NCBI GenBank assembly: GCA_013388755.1
Contig: JACAEQ010000116.1
Location: forward strand, 62,001-126,000
DNA length: 64,000 nucleotides
Direction: 5' to 3'
Origin: Chloroflexota bacterium
GTDB taxonomy: Bacteria > Chloroflexota > Chloroflexia > Chloroflexales > Roseiflexaceae
Part shown: piece by piece, positions 25,218-34,605 of the stretch
Layout: every line of letters starts with the position of its first letter
Position numbering within the stretch: the stretch's first letter is position 1
Program-made: the position numbers and the translations under genes
Notes under the pieces: model-generated
What the model saw: only the letters and a program-made list of their open reading frames with translations
Databases searched by the model: none
What the model was told of the DNA's origin: nothing

Positions 25218-26159
25218 ATGAATATGGCAGCTTCTGAACAACAGCCACGATCTCGTCCTGGCCTTGTCGGACCTGTGATCCTGATCGGTCTGGGCGTGAT
25301 CTTCTTGCTGAACAACTTTGGCATCATCAACTGGAACATCTGGAACACGCTGTGGCGTTTCTGGCCCGTGCTCTTGATTGTTGCCGGTCTTGACCTCCTC
25401 ATCGGCCGGCGCTCGACGCTTGTCTCGCTGCTCCTTGCGCTCTTGCTGGTAGTGGCGCTTGGTTTCGGCGTCTGGTATCTGAACGCGCAATCACCGGCAG
25501 CGATGGGCAATCTGGTCATTCAACCAGTCGAATACCCCGCCGAAGGGGTGATGCGCGCCAGTATTGAGATTCGCCAGCAAATCGGCGAGTTGCGCATAGC
25601 CGCAATGAGTGAGCCCGATGGCCTGATACGCGGGACGATCGCACTGCACGACGGTGAGCGGCTGACACGCGAATACAGCGTCAGCAACGGTGTCGCCTAC
25701 CTGGCGTTGCACGAGGAAGGGCCGCTCCGCCCTCAGGTAAACGAACCCTCGTTCGATAACCGTCGCTGGGATCTACGCCTCAACCCCGATCTTCCCCTCA
25801 GCCTGAATATCAGCGCGGGCGTCGGGCAGACGACGCTCGACCTGGGACGGTTGCAGGTGACGGCACTTGACGTCGGCACCGGTGTGGGTGACGTCATTGT
25901 CACGCTACCGGCGCAGGGCGTGGTGCGCGCAACAATTGGCGGCGGTGCTGGCAATACCACCGTGCGTATACCGGCGGGTGTGGCGGCACGCATCGAAACA
26001 TCGCGTGGCCTCGGCGATCTGAATGTGGCCGGGCGCTTTGAACGGCAGAGCGATCAACTGTACGTCTCACCCGATTATGAGAGCAATCCTGCTCGCGTGG
26101 ATCTGAAGGTGAGCGGTGGCGTCGGTAGTATTCGCATTGAAAGCGTGGTCGTACCATAA
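25218..26159 (+). CDS. LiaF-like TM module plus toast-rack domain protein
   Basis: A 313-aa protein. The N-terminal 95 residues hold three or four TM helices with LLNNFGIINWNIWNTLWRFWPVLLI split over NFG and WPV motifs, typical of DUF5668/LiaF-TM domains. Residues about 110-313 are beta-rich and contain repeated short strands (LDLGRLQVTALDVGTGVGDV, VRATIGGGAGNTTVRIP), matching the toast-rack fold of LiaF/LiaG/YvlB-type proteins that respond to cell-envelope stress. AAAGGAG lies eight bases before ATG 25218. No LiaRS-type two-component pair is adjacent. Confidence 0.82.
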   Translation: MNMAASEQQPRSRPGLVGPVILIGLGVIFLLNNFGIINWNIWNTLWRFWPVLLIVAGLDLLIGRRSTLVSLLLALLLVVALGFGVWYLNAQSPAAMGNLVIQPVEYPAEGVMRASIEIRQQIGELRIAAMSEPDGLIRGTIALHDGERLTREYSVSNGVAYLALHEEGPLRPQVNEPSFDNRRWDLRLNPDLPLSLNISAGVGQTTLDLGRLQVTALDVGTGVGDVIVTLPAQGVVRATIGGGAGNTTVRIPAGVAARIETSRGLGDLNVAGRFERQSDQLYVSPDYESNPARVDLKVSGGVGSIRIESVVVP

Positions 26160-26343
26160 CCAGGACAGTCGTATGACAGCACTCTGAGGAGGAGCCGTGC
26201 AGCGGCGTCGCGCAGGGTGAATGCCGTCGCCCCTGATAGGTGTCATACTGGTGGCAACCTCCATTTTTCCCACGCCGGGTGCGCGGCTCGCAGGAACAGA
26301 GGCGCGGCCGCGGGTCATCGTTGCTGCTCGCCGCCGTGGAACA

Positions 26344-26353
26344 ATGGTATAAT
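26344..26353 (+). promoter_or_regulatory. Extended -10 promoter of dcd (ATGGTATAAT)
   Basis: TGG directly precedes TATAAT (26348-26353), 41 bases before the dcd start. The surrounding sequence repeats that upstream of the MoxR gene. A TTGCTG at 26321 is too far away to be a normal -35. Confidence 0.6.
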
Positions 26354-26393
26354 GTCGCTCCAGTTTTAATACACGCACGGTGGAGGAGTGACG

Positions 26394-26948
26394 GTGACGA
26401 TCAAATCGGACCGCTGGATCCAGGCTATGGCACAGAATCACGGCATGATCGAGCCATTCGTCGCCGAACAGGTGCGTGGCGGCATTATTTCGTACGGCCT
26501 CTCCTCGTATGGCTACGACATGCGCGTGGCTGATGAGTTCAAGGTGTTCACGAATGTATTCAATACGCTGGTCGATCCAAAGTATTTCGATCCGCGCTCG
26601 TTCGTAGATATTCGGGGCGACTATTGCGACATTCCACCCAACTCGTTCGCGCTTGCCCGCTCAGTTGAGTATTTCCGTGTTCCACGCAATGTGCTCTGCA
26701 TCGTCCTCGGCAAAAGCACAATTGCCAGGTGCGGCATTATCGTCAATGTAACGCCGCTTGAGCCGGAGTGGTGCGGCTACGTGACGATCGAGATTTCGAA
26801 TACCACACCGCTGCCGGCGCGGATCTACGCCAATGAGGGCATCGCGCAGGTGTTGTTTCTTGAGGGTGATGAACCGCCGCGGGTGTCGTATGCCGACAAG
26901 GCGGGCAAATATCAGAATCAGGTCGGCGTGGTACCGCCGCGGATGTAA
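26394..26948 (+). CDS. dcd: dCTP deaminase
   Basis: A 184-aa enzyme converting dCTP to dUTP for thymidylate synthesis in the cytosol. The signature [10 protein letters not shown] and the catalytic-Glu segment [14 protein letters not shown] are intact, and the C-terminal lid region GKYQNQVGV is present. Length is normal for bacterial Dcd. The upstream GTG at 26388 lies inside the ribosome binding site, so GTG 26394, six bases after GGAGGA, is the start. It ends three bases from the convergent NUDIX gene. Confidence 0.96.
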   Translation: MTIKSDRWIQAMAQNHGMIEPFVAEQVRGGIISYGLSSYGYDMRVADEFKVFTNVFNTLVDPKYFDPRSFVDIRGDYCDIPPNSFALARSVEYFRVPRNVLCIVLGKSTIARCGIIVNVTPLEPEWCGYVTIEISNTTPLPARIYANEGIAQVLFLEGDEPPRVSYADKAGKYQNQVGVVPPRM

Positions 26949-26951
26949 CCG

Positions 26952-27398
26952 TTACGTTTGCGGTGGGATCAGGGTGGCCGCCCGCGCAATAATGTCGCGC
27001 ACCTTTTCATATCCGGCACGCTCCTGCGCATCGCCCGGCGTTACCCATTCAGCGGCACTGATCCCTTCTGCGGCTTCCGGCGTCGCGCTGGCACTGGTCG
27101 TGCGCATCAGAAAGAACGTCACGCGCTTGCGGTATGGTACGCCCTTTTTCCGGACGGTGTAGGTGATCGTCCCGATCGGCGCACCCAGCTCGCCGGTGAG
27201 ACCAGTCTCCTCGTGCACCTCGCGCACGGCTGCCTGCTCCACGCTCTCGCTGTCGTTACGGTGCCCTTTCGGCAGGGTCCATCTGCCATACCGATCGTGG
27301 ATCAGCAACATGAGCACCCGCCCATCGTCGTCATACCGGTAAACGACACACCCTGCCGCGTCGGCATCATCTGGCATCATGACACTCGCCTGTTTCAT
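26952..27398 (-). CDS. NUDIX hydrolase (MutT-like)
   Basis: A 148-aa protein with a complete Nudix box (GHRNDSE...REVHEETG) and the preceding RWTLPKG motif of MutT/Ap4A-type hydrolases. A basic loop VRKKGVPYRKR follows. The substrate is not determined. The ATG at 27398 overlaps the upstream CcdA stop as ATGA, indicating coupled translation; an internal Met at 27380 with GGCGAG upstream is the alternative start. A longer frame to 27473 lies within the CcdA gene and is rejected. Confidence 0.9.
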   Translation of the reverse strand: MKQASVMMPDDADAAGCVVYRYDDDGRVLMLLIHDRYGRWTLPKGHRNDSESVEQAAVREVHEETGLTGELGAPIGTITYTVRKKGVPYRKRVTFFLMRTTSASATPEAAEGISAAEWVTPGDAQERAGYEKVRDIIARAATLIPPQT

Positions 27399-28312
27399 CG
27401 CCCGAAGAAGACCTGTTGCACCCACTGCTCCAGGTTGAGCGCCCATTGGGCCAGCGGCGTGCGCGTCGTCCACTCGCTCAAGGCCGCCAGTTGTCCCGTC
27501 GCCAGCAAGACGCCCATCAACACCAGCAGCGCGCCGCTGATCAGGCTGGTCGTATGCAGATCAAGCTGATACCCCGCAACGTTCAGGCTGAAGCCACGCC
27601 CGCGCATCACCTTCCAGAACGTAGAACCTGTGCCGAGGCGACTAAAAAAGGTTGCCACGATGATCAACGGTGTTCCCAGGCCAAGTGCATAGATAAACGA
27701 CAGAATCGCACCCTGCAACACGGCGACCCCTTGCGTTGCCAGCAGTGTCAGCAGCGCCCCCAGAATCGGCCCGACGCACGCCGTCCATCCCAGGGCAAAG
27801 GTCGCGCCATACAGGTAGGATCCCGCAATGCTCGCCGACGGGCGTGAGAGCGTCTTGATGCCCGTGAACCCTTTGCCCAGCATGCTGGCGATACCAAAGG
27901 CAATCACGACGAGCCCGCCGATGAAGGTCAGGGTATCAAGGCTACGAAACAGGATCTGACTGAGCGCCGTGGCTGTAGCGCCCAGCAGGACCATGGTTGT
28001 CGCCAGGCCAAGAAAGAACGCCACCGTCATCAGGACGATGCGATCGCGCTGCGCCTGGAAGGTGAATGCAAAATAAGCCGGCAGGATTGGCAAGGTACAC
28101 GGCGAGAGGAAACTAAACACGCCTGCAAGAAACGCCGCTGGCGCGAGGATGAGCAGGCTGGCGCCCGTCGGAGCGACAGGGCTGTCGCTCCCCAGGCCCA
28201 ATAGCGCGATGACGGCGAAAAGCAGCACAACACCGGCGCCCAGAAACACCATGCGCCACGGAAAGCGTGCCTCAGGTGACACAACAGCCCGGTTCGAATC
28301 TGGACGTGACAT
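27395..28312 (-). CDS. ccdA: CcdA/DsbD-type thiol-disulfide transporter
   Basis: A 305-aa membrane protein of the CcdA/DsbD-beta family, carrying reducing power across the membrane for cytochrome c maturation or disulfide isomerisation. The redox cysteines are C72 in SFLSPCTLPILPAY and C179 in GWTACVGPILG, each in a mirrored TM hairpin. An additional N-terminal TM (about 20-40) and a C-terminal TM are present. GGAG precedes ATG 28312; a candidate -10 is at 28479-28484. A haem c protein at 23275 is a plausible client in the same region. Confidence 0.93.
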   Translation of the reverse strand: MSRPDSNRAVVSPEARFPWRMVFLGAGVVLLFAVIALLGLGSDSPVAPTGASLLILAPAAFLAGVFSFLSPCTLPILPAYFAFTFQAQRDRIVLMTVAFFLGLATTMVLLGATATALSQILFRSLDTLTFIGGLVVIAFGIASMLGKGFTGIKTLSRPSASIAGSYLYGATFALGWTACVGPILGALLTLLATQGVAVLQGAILSFIYALGLGTPLIIVATFFSRLGTGSTFWKVMRGRGFSLNVAGYQLDLHTTSLISGALLVLMGVLLATGQLAALSEWTTRTPLAQWALNLEQWVQQVFFGR

Positions 28313-28478
28313 GGCTATCTCCACGGGTGGTCGCCACCGAACAGATGACGATGATTGCGCTTTGCTGGACGACAATGCCACCTCGAAATCCGACAGTCCC
28401 ATGCACTCACCGTGCTTGACAACGGATCTTCGGATGGGCACCGTCCCGTTCCATGGCCCGCGCCTGTTCGTCCATGCG

Positions 28479-28484
28479 ATTATA
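28479..28484 (-). promoter_or_regulatory. -10 box TATAAT upstream of ccdA
   Basis: A perfect minus-strand TATAAT lies 166 bases before the ccdA start, in the 234-base gap after the FAD gene. No clear -35. The rest of that gap holds no gene I can support. Confidence 0.45.
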
Positions 28485-28546
28485 CACATACTCCCGCCAT
28501 CCACGGATGAACGTGCAATGAGAGCCACCGGCACCCCGGCCTGCAA

Positions 28547-29584
28547 TCACATCCAGCCCATGATCGTCTTGGCGATGTCACGCCCACTCGCGATCGCCAG
28601 ATGGATGCGCCCCAGACCGACAGTATAGTCGCCGGCAAAGAACAGACCGGTCCGAGTGGCGTTGAGCGCGGCACTATTGGCGACGCCATCCGGCAGCGCA
28701 TAGCGCCAGCCCTGGCGGTCGTACCACAGTGGCTTACTCACGTCTTCGCCCAGCGCTACACTTGCCAGTTCGATCACCGCCAGCGCCAGCTCATCAACAG
28801 GCGCATTCCAGTGCTCCATGCTGAAATGCCCCGCCATCTGAACGATGATCAGACTGTGGCCGGGCGGGCAGCGCTCCGGCCCTTTGGTATGTTCGAGCGC
28901 CAGCCAGGCGATCGGATGTCGCCGGTCAACATTGATCAGAGCATAGAATGGCCGATCAATCAGACGATCATACGCCAGGGTCAACGTGAGGCATCGCCGG
29001 TAGGGAACCCGCGACAACTCGGCGAGGATCATCTCGCGCGCATCGGACTCCAGATCGCTCGCCGCGACGATCTCAGCGGTTTGCGGCGCAGGTGGCGTCA
29101 GCAGCACCGCGTCGGCGGTGCCGAGCTGCACGCCGGTGGCATCGAACAGCGCCCAGCGCGCGGTTCCTGGCTCCCGGCGCAACGCCGCAACGCGCGTCTC
29201 GCGCCGTATATCGAGCCCATCGCCAAGCAGTTTCCCCAGGTGATTGATGCCACCGGCATAGGTCCAGCTTTGCTCAGCATTGAGCGCCGGGTCGCCAGGA
29301 ATACGCTCCCCTGCCGCGCCAAGCACCCACACCGGGCGCTCGACGCGACGCAGACCGTCGGATGGTAGTTCTGCGGTCAGCAACTGGCGCATCGCCTCGT
29401 CAGACGCCTTGATCACCTGTGCGCCATGATCGAAAATGGCACCGTCGCGGCGGCGCGTTGCAACGCGCCCGCCCAGGCCGCGGCTTTTTTCATAGATCGT
29501 GATGGCGAGATCAGGGCGGTGCCAGCGCAATTCGCGCGCCGCGCTCAGGCCTGCCATACCGGCGCCAATGATTGCCAGGTTCAT
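28547..29584 (-). CDS. FAD-dependent amine-oxidase-like protein (renalase-like)
   Basis: A 345-aa flavoprotein. The dinucleotide-binding motif IIGAGMAGLSAA is at residues about 5-16, followed by the EKSRGLGGRVATRR segment characteristic of the NAD(P)-binding_8/renalase-like subgroup. The C-terminal GLFFAGDYTVGLGRIHLAI closes the FAD site. It probably oxidises a small amine or nicotinamide-type substrate, not determinable here. GGAGG lies four bases before ATG 29584. The next gene downstream on the same strand is ccdA, after a gap containing its own -10, so they are probably separate units. Confidence 0.88.
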   Translation of the reverse strand: MNLAIIGAGMAGLSAARELRWHRPDLAITIYEKSRGLGGRVATRRRDGAIFDHGAQVIKASDEAMRQLLTAELPSDGLRRVERPVWVLGAAGERIPGDPALNAEQSWTYAGGINHLGKLLGDGLDIRRETRVAALRREPGTARWALFDATGVQLGTADAVLLTPPAPQTAEIVAASDLESDAREMILAELSRVPYRRCLTLTLAYDRLIDRPFYALINVDRRHPIAWLALEHTKGPERCPPGHSLIIVQMAGHFSMEHWNAPVDELALAVIELASVALGEDVSKPLWYDRQGWRYALPDGVANSAALNATRTGLFFAGDYTVGLGRIHLAIASGRDIAKTIMGWM

Positions 29585-29625
29585 GTGCCCTCCGCGAGTG
29601 CATACGAGCATGCGGCATCGTATGC

Positions 29626-29634
29626 ATCGTACCA
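29626..29634 (-). promoter_or_regulatory. Extended -10 (TGGTACGAT) for the FAD gene
   Basis: Minus-strand TGG plus TACGAT lies 41 bases before the ATG, the same spacing as at dcd. No recognisable -35. Confidence 0.45.
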
Positions 29635-29773
29635 TGCTTTTCCCTTCGGCGGAGAAGCAATACCCGGTTGCATTCAGACATACAACTGTACTGCTGGCGC
29701 ACCCGGGTACGCGGGCGGGACGCTCGTACATCCAGCATTGAATGACTGCCCCCATATCGCACCAGACACGTGC

Positions 29774-29779
29774 TATACT
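29774..29779 (+). promoter_or_regulatory. Extended -10 (TGCTATACT)
   Basis: TATACT preceded by TGC, 47 bases before the thioredoxin-like lipoprotein start. The 241-base gap before it holds nothing else I can support besides the divergent FAD promoter. Confidence 0.5.
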
Positions 29780-29826
29780 GCAGTCTGTCGCTGCCTGACC
29801 TTATCTTCGTTCGGGAGTATCGTGGC

Positions 29827-30771
29827 ATGTCCTATCGCCTCGTCTTCGCTTTGATCGCCCTGATGCTGCTTGCCGCCTGTGGTGCGCAGCAGCAAGTCGC
29901 GCCCGCCGGTGGTTCCATTACGCCGGTCTTTGCCTTTACCGAGGCCGTTGTCGGCCCGAATCGTATTGCGCTCGGCCTGATACGTAATGGTTCGCCCATC
30001 AATGATCCAGGGGCGAAAATCCATCTGCGCTTCTTCGATCTCGATGATACCAGCTCACCGGTCAAGTTCGAGTCCGACGCAACCTACTATGGTCAGGGGC
30101 TTCCAGCGGCGATCTACATCGCCTACCCCACCTTCGATCGTGCCGGTAACTGGGGCATCGAGGTACAGACGACGCTCAGCGGCCAGGCCGAGCCGAGTGT
30201 CGCCCGCCTGCGCCTCGAGGTCAAACAGCGCTCCGAAGCGCCGAACATCGGCGACCGGGCGATTGCGGTCAGGACATTGACCATACGCGACGTTCCTGAT
30301 CCATCGCACCTTTCGTCGGGGCGTGTCGAAGATGTGTCGCTGTACCAGATCAGCCTCGATGAGGCGTTGAGGAATGGCAGGCCGACAGCGCTGCTGTTTG
30401 CAACACCGGCCTATTGCCGCACTGCTGTCTGCGGCCCCAGCCTCCAGGTGATCCAGGGCTTACAACAACGCTACGGTGACCGTATGAACTTTATTCATGT
30501 CGAGGTCTTCCGCTACCCGTTCCGCGAGTCATTCGAGGCGCAGACGGCGGTGTTCCAGAAACTGGCCCGGGAAGGTCGCGCGCCGGGCCCCGAAGAGCGC
30601 AATGTCGGCCTCTCGGACCCCATGATCGCCTGGGGGCTGCCCTCCGAACCGTGGTTGTTCCTGATTGATGGCAGCGGCACGATCGTTGCGCGCTACGAGG
30701 GCGGCATTACAGCGGAGGAACTGGCACCGGCAATCGAGAAATTGCTCGCCGGCGAACCACCGCAGGGATGA
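29827..30771 (+). CDS. Thioredoxin-like lipoprotein with CX4C motif
   Basis: A 314-aa lipoprotein: signal sequence and lipobox LLAAC with acylated C18. An Ig-like beta region (about 35-145) is followed by a thioredoxin-fold domain (about 175-310). Its would-be active site reads ATPAYCRTAVCGPSLQ, so the cysteines are four residues apart instead of the CXXC of thioredoxins; the WLFLIDGSGTIVARYEG strand-turn is typical of the fold. It is probably a membrane-anchored redox or metal-handling protein. ATG 29827 is preceded by GGGAG at nine bases. Confidence 0.83.
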   Translation: MSYRLVFALIALMLLAACGAQQQVAPAGGSITPVFAFTEAVVGPNRIALGLIRNGSPINDPGAKIHLRFFDLDDTSSPVKFESDATYYGQGLPAAIYIAYPTFDRAGNWGIEVQTTLSGQAEPSVARLRLEVKQRSEAPNIGDRAIAVRTLTIRDVPDPSHLSSGRVEDVSLYQISLDEALRNGRPTALLFATPAYCRTAVCGPSLQVIQGLQQRYGDRMNFIHVEVFRYPFRESFEAQTAVFQKLAREGRAPGPEERNVGLSDPMIAWGLPSEPWLFLIDGSGTIVARYEGGITAEELAPAIEKLLAGEPPQG

Positions 30772-30984
30772 CCACCTGTTGCTGTTGAGTTTGCCCAAAC
30801 GTGTGAAACACCCGCGCCAGTGGCAGTCGGTGCGATCCCGGAGCATCTCCGGGGGGCATGGCACAACCATGTTCCACCTGGCAGCGCCGCCTCAACCGCC
30901 GCGACGACATCATCCGGCGCGCTGCTGCCGTTGTCGTGCCGCCGGATATCATCTCGGCGCCACCTGCATTCGACAGGAGCACAC

Positions 30985-31992
30985 ATGCGACTGGTCACGT
31001 TCCAATTCATCGATCGGCGCTCGCGTGCCGGCGCACTGCTCGGCGACACGCTGGTCGATCTGGCGGCAGCCGCACCGCTGGTGTTTGAGGAGCAGGCGGA
31101 TGCGCGCTGGGATCTGCTGGACATACTGCGTGGCGCGCCCGAGGGCATGGGGCTCGATGGCGCAGCCGAGATCGTCGCTGCCGTCATCGACCAGCTCGGT
31201 GGCGACGCCAATGATCTGCACCGGGCGTCCCACTATGGGCCGCTCGCCATTGGCGGCGTCGAAATGCTGATCCCGCTCGACGAAGCGCGCCTTCTCGCGC
31301 CGCTACCGCATCCCGCCAGCCTGCGCTACTTCGATGCGTGTGAAGATCACGTGGCAGCCGTGGCCCGCCTGCACGGCGCCAGCGTGCCGTACCCATGGTA
31401 TGAACGCCCGTTGTTCGTCTTTGGTAACCACAACGCAATCTACGGTCCTGATGATCCTGTGCCGCTCCCGCGTACTCGCGCCCTTGACTATGAACTGGAA
31501 GTCGCCTGCGTGATCGGGCGCACGGGCCGCGACATCTCGCCACAGGACGCTGGCGACCATATCGCCGGCTATCTGCTTCTGAACGACTGGACCGCGCGCG
31601 ATATGCAGCGCGAGGAACTCGTGGCCGGTCTTGCCTTCAGCAAGAGTAAGGATTTCGCCACCTCGATCGGCCCCTGGCTCGCTACACCCGATGAATTGCA
31701 CGAGTATGAACTCGGCGACGGTCATCTGAATCTGAACCTTATGGCGCGCCTCAACGGTATCGAGCAATCACGCGGCAGGTTGCGTGACCTGACCTATTCA
31801 TTTCCACACATGATCGCCGCCGCATCGCAGGATTGTACCCTCTTCCCGGGCGACATCATCGCCGGTGGGGCCGTCGCCGGCGGATCATTGCTGGAGGTTA
31901 CCGGCAACCAGGGCCCCTGGGTCGAACCAGATGACGTTGTCGAACTGGAGGCGACCGGGCTCGGCCTGCTACGTAATCGGGTTGTGGCATGA
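30985..31992 (+). CDS. Fumarylacetoacetate hydrolase family protein
   Basis: A 335-aa cytosolic enzyme of the FAH superfamily (2-hydroxyhepta-diene-dioate isomerase/acylpyruvase-like). The metal-binding carboxylates lie in DYELEVACVIG and LNDWTARDMQ, followed by KSKDFATSIGPWL and the C-terminal GDIIAGGAVAGGS loop. The substrate is not identifiable. The start ATG 30985 has AGGAG five bases before. The stop overlaps the next gene's ATG as ATGA, suggesting co-translation with the glycosyltransferase although their functions look unrelated. The upstream 212-base gap shows no other gene. Confidence 0.92.
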   Translation: MRLVTFQFIDRRSRAGALLGDTLVDLAAAAPLVFEEQADARWDLLDILRGAPEGMGLDGAAEIVAAVIDQLGGDANDLHRASHYGPLAIGGVEMLIPLDEARLLAPLPHPASLRYFDACEDHVAAVARLHGASVPYPWYERPLFVFGNHNAIYGPDDPVPLPRTRALDYELEVACVIGRTGRDISPQDAGDHIAGYLLLNDWTARDMQREELVAGLAFSKSKDFATSIGPWLATPDELHEYELGDGHLNLNLMARLNGIEQSRGRLRDLTYSFPHMIAAASQDCTLFPGDIIAGGAVAGGSLLEVTGNQGPWVEPDDVVELEATGLGLLRNRVVA

Positions 31993-34151
31993 GCCCGCCG
32001 GCAACTGGCGGTGCGCATCTGCAACGCTCCGGGTGGCGATATCTGGCCATCATTCTTGGCATTGCGTGGCTTACGACCCTCGTCACCACACGCACCGCTG
32101 GCCCACCTGTCTGTGATGTCGGCGCTGGCGACGATATTGGCTGCGCGCGCGGCTTCGAGACCCGCGAACGCGACAGCCACGGATCGTTCCGCTGGACCGA
32201 TGGCCAGGCTGCTGTTGTTCTTGCGGCATCTGGTTATGGCGCGCCACTCGTCGCTGAAATGTCAATGGCGGCGCCACGCCCTGCCGATGTGCCGCCGCCA
32301 CGCACACATGTCACGGCCGGTTCGACGGCGTTCACCATTGCACCAGCTTCTGCGCCGCGATGGTACCGTTTTCTGGTATCCCCGGGATTTCCTGCTGGCG
32401 ACGCTCTGACCATCAGTATCACCAGCGATACGTGGAAACCGCCACGCGATCGGCGGGACCTCGGTGTCATGCTCTATGCTGCGCGTATACGCCCGCCGGG
32501 CCTGGCGGCGCTCCCGCCGGTGCTGCACACCCTTGCCATGCTTGCGTTTGGCCTGGCAGCCGCTCGAGTAGCGCGCAATCCGGGGCGCCATCCGGCGCGT
32601 GGTGCGCTGCCCGTTCTCGGCGCCCTGGCCACCATTGGTTGTGTTGGTGCACTCTGGGTCTGGCTGCCTGCGCGCAGCGTTCCATTTCTGCCCCTGTATG
32701 CCCTGCTGACCGGCGGTATGGCATTGCTGGCGTCCTGGCGCGCCAGCGATGAAGCACCCCGATCTGCCGGTCGCTGGCCCTGGCCGGTTCTCCTGGCGCT
32801 GGCAGGCGGCGCTGCAATTGATGCGTTGTTCGTCACGGGCCTGGTGCGTGGTCCGTGGAGCGTGCCCGCCGTTGCGATCCAGGCCAGTCTGACCATGGGT
32901 GCGGTCTGGAGCATCTCGCGCACCCCGGCGCCCCACCATGCGGCCGTTCCTGCGCTTCAACCACCTACGTCTCTGCTGGCGCTCCTGCAGCTCGCACTGT
33001 TCGTACGGCTCCTGGCGCTGGCCATCCGGCTCCTCGGCGGCGCCGGATCCAGCGATCCGGACGTCGAATTATTCTACAGCTATGGCCGCGCAACGCTGGA
33101 GCTTGGCGTGCCACTTGTCGAGTATCCCTCCGGCGCACTGATCCCCTGGGCATTACTGGCGTTGCCTGCCAGCCGCGAGCTCTTTGCGCTCGCGCTACCG
33201 CTCGTCAATACCGGCGCCGACGTGGTGATCGTCTGGGCGATCTGGCTCATCGCCCACCGGCGGTCGCGAACGGCGGAGCCAGCCAGTCAGGAGGAAATCA
33301 GATCCCGGGGGCATGCGCTCGCATTGTTCTATGCGATCTCACCGCTCCTGCTCCCCTTCTGGCATGGCAAGTACGACTCGTTGCCGACCGCGTTTCTCAC
33401 ACTCGGGCTGGCAGCATTCGCGTGCGAGCGTTCGCTGTGGGCGGGGGTGGCGCTGGGAGTGGGAGGGACGATCAAGTGGGTTCCCTGGCTCGCAGCGCCG
33501 GGGCTGGCGCTCTCTCTGCTCAGGCCGGCGTCTGGACGGGAGGTGCGACATGTACGTCTCGACGGGCGACTCCTGCGGTTTGCAGCAGGCGGTGTGCTGG
33601 CTGTGACCGCCGTCTCGCTGCCGTTTGCGGCGTACAGCCTCGAGCGATTCCTTGCGCCGTACCTGCTCCAGGGCGGTCGCGCCATTACCGGCGAGAGCCT
33701 GTGGTTCCTGGCACTGCTGATCGCTGAGCCGGCATTGTGGCAACGACTACCCGCACCCTGGGGGCCGGTAGAGACAGGCAGCGTTCTGCTCGCTACGGCT
33801 GTCGCCACCCAGCTGGCAACGCTCCTGGGGCTCACATTGCTACCGCTGGCGCAACGATCGGGGGCGTGGCGCGCACTGGCGCTGGCGGCGCTCATCCCTG
33901 CGGCATTCCTGCTCCTGAACCGCGTGTTCAGCCCACAGTACCTCGTGACGATCACCAGCGCGATACTCGCTGCCGGTGCTGCCGTGGTGCGATCCCGCCG
34001 TGATATGCTGGAGATGACAGGATGGCTGATCGTGGCGCAGGCCGCCAATCTCCTGGTCTGGCCGAACACCATTGCCTGGTGGCCAGCGGCGTCGGCACTC
34101 ATGTTTGCAACTGCACTACTGGCGCTGATGCGGGCCGCGATCGCGCGGTAG
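31989..34151 (+). CDS. GT-C type polytopic glycosyltransferase
   Basis: A 720-aa membrane protein with about 12-14 TM helices. An early lumenal/extracellular domain (about 35-165) is predicted between the first TM and the rest. The region SSDPDVELFYSYGRATLELGV and YPSGALIPWALLALP matches the first catalytic loop of polyprenyl-phosphate-sugar-dependent GT87/DUF2029-like mannosyltransferases, with Asp residues in the loop. FWHGKYDSLPTAF and IKWVPW are further family marks. It should add sugars to a lipid-linked or surface glycan outside the membrane. Its ATG overlaps the FAH stop; it converges on the SnoaL gene. Confidence 0.83.
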   Translation: MSPPATGGAHLQRSGWRYLAIILGIAWLTTLVTTRTAGPPVCDVGAGDDIGCARGFETRERDSHGSFRWTDGQAAVVLAASGYGAPLVAEMSMAAPRPADVPPPRTHVTAGSTAFTIAPASAPRWYRFLVSPGFPAGDALTISITSDTWKPPRDRRDLGVMLYAARIRPPGLAALPPVLHTLAMLAFGLAAARVARNPGRHPARGALPVLGALATIGCVGALWVWLPARSVPFLPLYALLTGGMALLASWRASDEAPRSAGRWPWPVLLALAGGAAIDALFVTGLVRGPWSVPAVAIQASLTMGAVWSISRTPAPHHAAVPALQPPTSLLALLQLALFVRLLALAIRLLGGAGSSDPDVELFYSYGRATLELGVPLVEYPSGALIPWALLALPASRELFALALPLVNTGADVVIVWAIWLIAHRRSRTAEPASQEEIRSRGHALALFYAISPLLLPFWHGKYDSLPTAFLTLGLAAFACERSLWAGVALGVGGTIKWVPWLAAPGLALSLLRPASGREVRHVRLDGRLLRFAAGGVLAVTAVSLPFAAYSLERFLAPYLLQGGRAITGESLWFLALLIAEPALWQRLPAPWGPVETGSVLLATAVATQLATLLGLTLLPLAQRSGAWRALALAALIPAAFLLLNRVFSPQYLVTITSAILAAGAAVVRSRRDMLEMTGWLIVAQAANLLVWPNTIAWWPAASALMFATALLALMRAAIAR

Positions 34152-34170
34152 GGCGGCCCGCGCGCCACGT

Positions 34171-34605
34171 TTACCGCCCGACTTCCGCTGCAACCGGGAA
34201 CGCCCCGATCTGCAACATCATCGCCGATCCATCATAGCTCCACCAGGCTTCGGCTACCTTGCCATCAGCGAACAGCTCGATCGTAATCCCATGCAGCGTC
34301 ACCGAGTTTTCACTCGGCGGGATCGTTCCCAGAAAGCCGGTATGCGTACCGGTCCATGTCCAGCGCACGACCACGCGATCACGCTCGGCGATCAGATCGT
34401 CAATGGTCATGTGCATATCCGGGAACGCAACACGCAAGCGCTCAATCCAGCGTTTCAAGGTCCGGCAATCGCCCACCTGGTACGCCGAAGGGTCATGATT
34501 GACAAAGCCAGGGGCAAAGACGTCGTCAATCACATCCAGCTTTCCCTGGTTCCAGACCGATTCGGCGACATAGCGTGCAATTGCCCGATTGGCTTCAACA
34601 TACAT
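34171..34605 (-). CDS. SnoaL-like ester cyclase-family protein
   Basis: A 144-aa NTF2-fold protein. It opens with NRAIARYVAESVWNQGKLDVID and FVNHDP, then RTWTGTHTGFLG-type segments (here RWTWTGTHTGFLG), a pattern of the SnoaL-like polyketide/ester cyclase family. No enzymatic activity can be assumed; many members are uncharacterised small-molecule binders. GGAGG lies six to eight bases before ATG 34605. Confidence 0.87.
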   Translation of the reverse strand: MYVEANRAIARYVAESVWNQGKLDVIDDVFAPGFVNHDPSAYQVGDCRTLKRWIERLRVAFPDMHMTIDDLIAERDRVVVRWTWTGTHTGFLGTIPPSENSVTLHGITIELFADGKVAEAWWSYDGSAMMLQIGAFPVAAEVGR

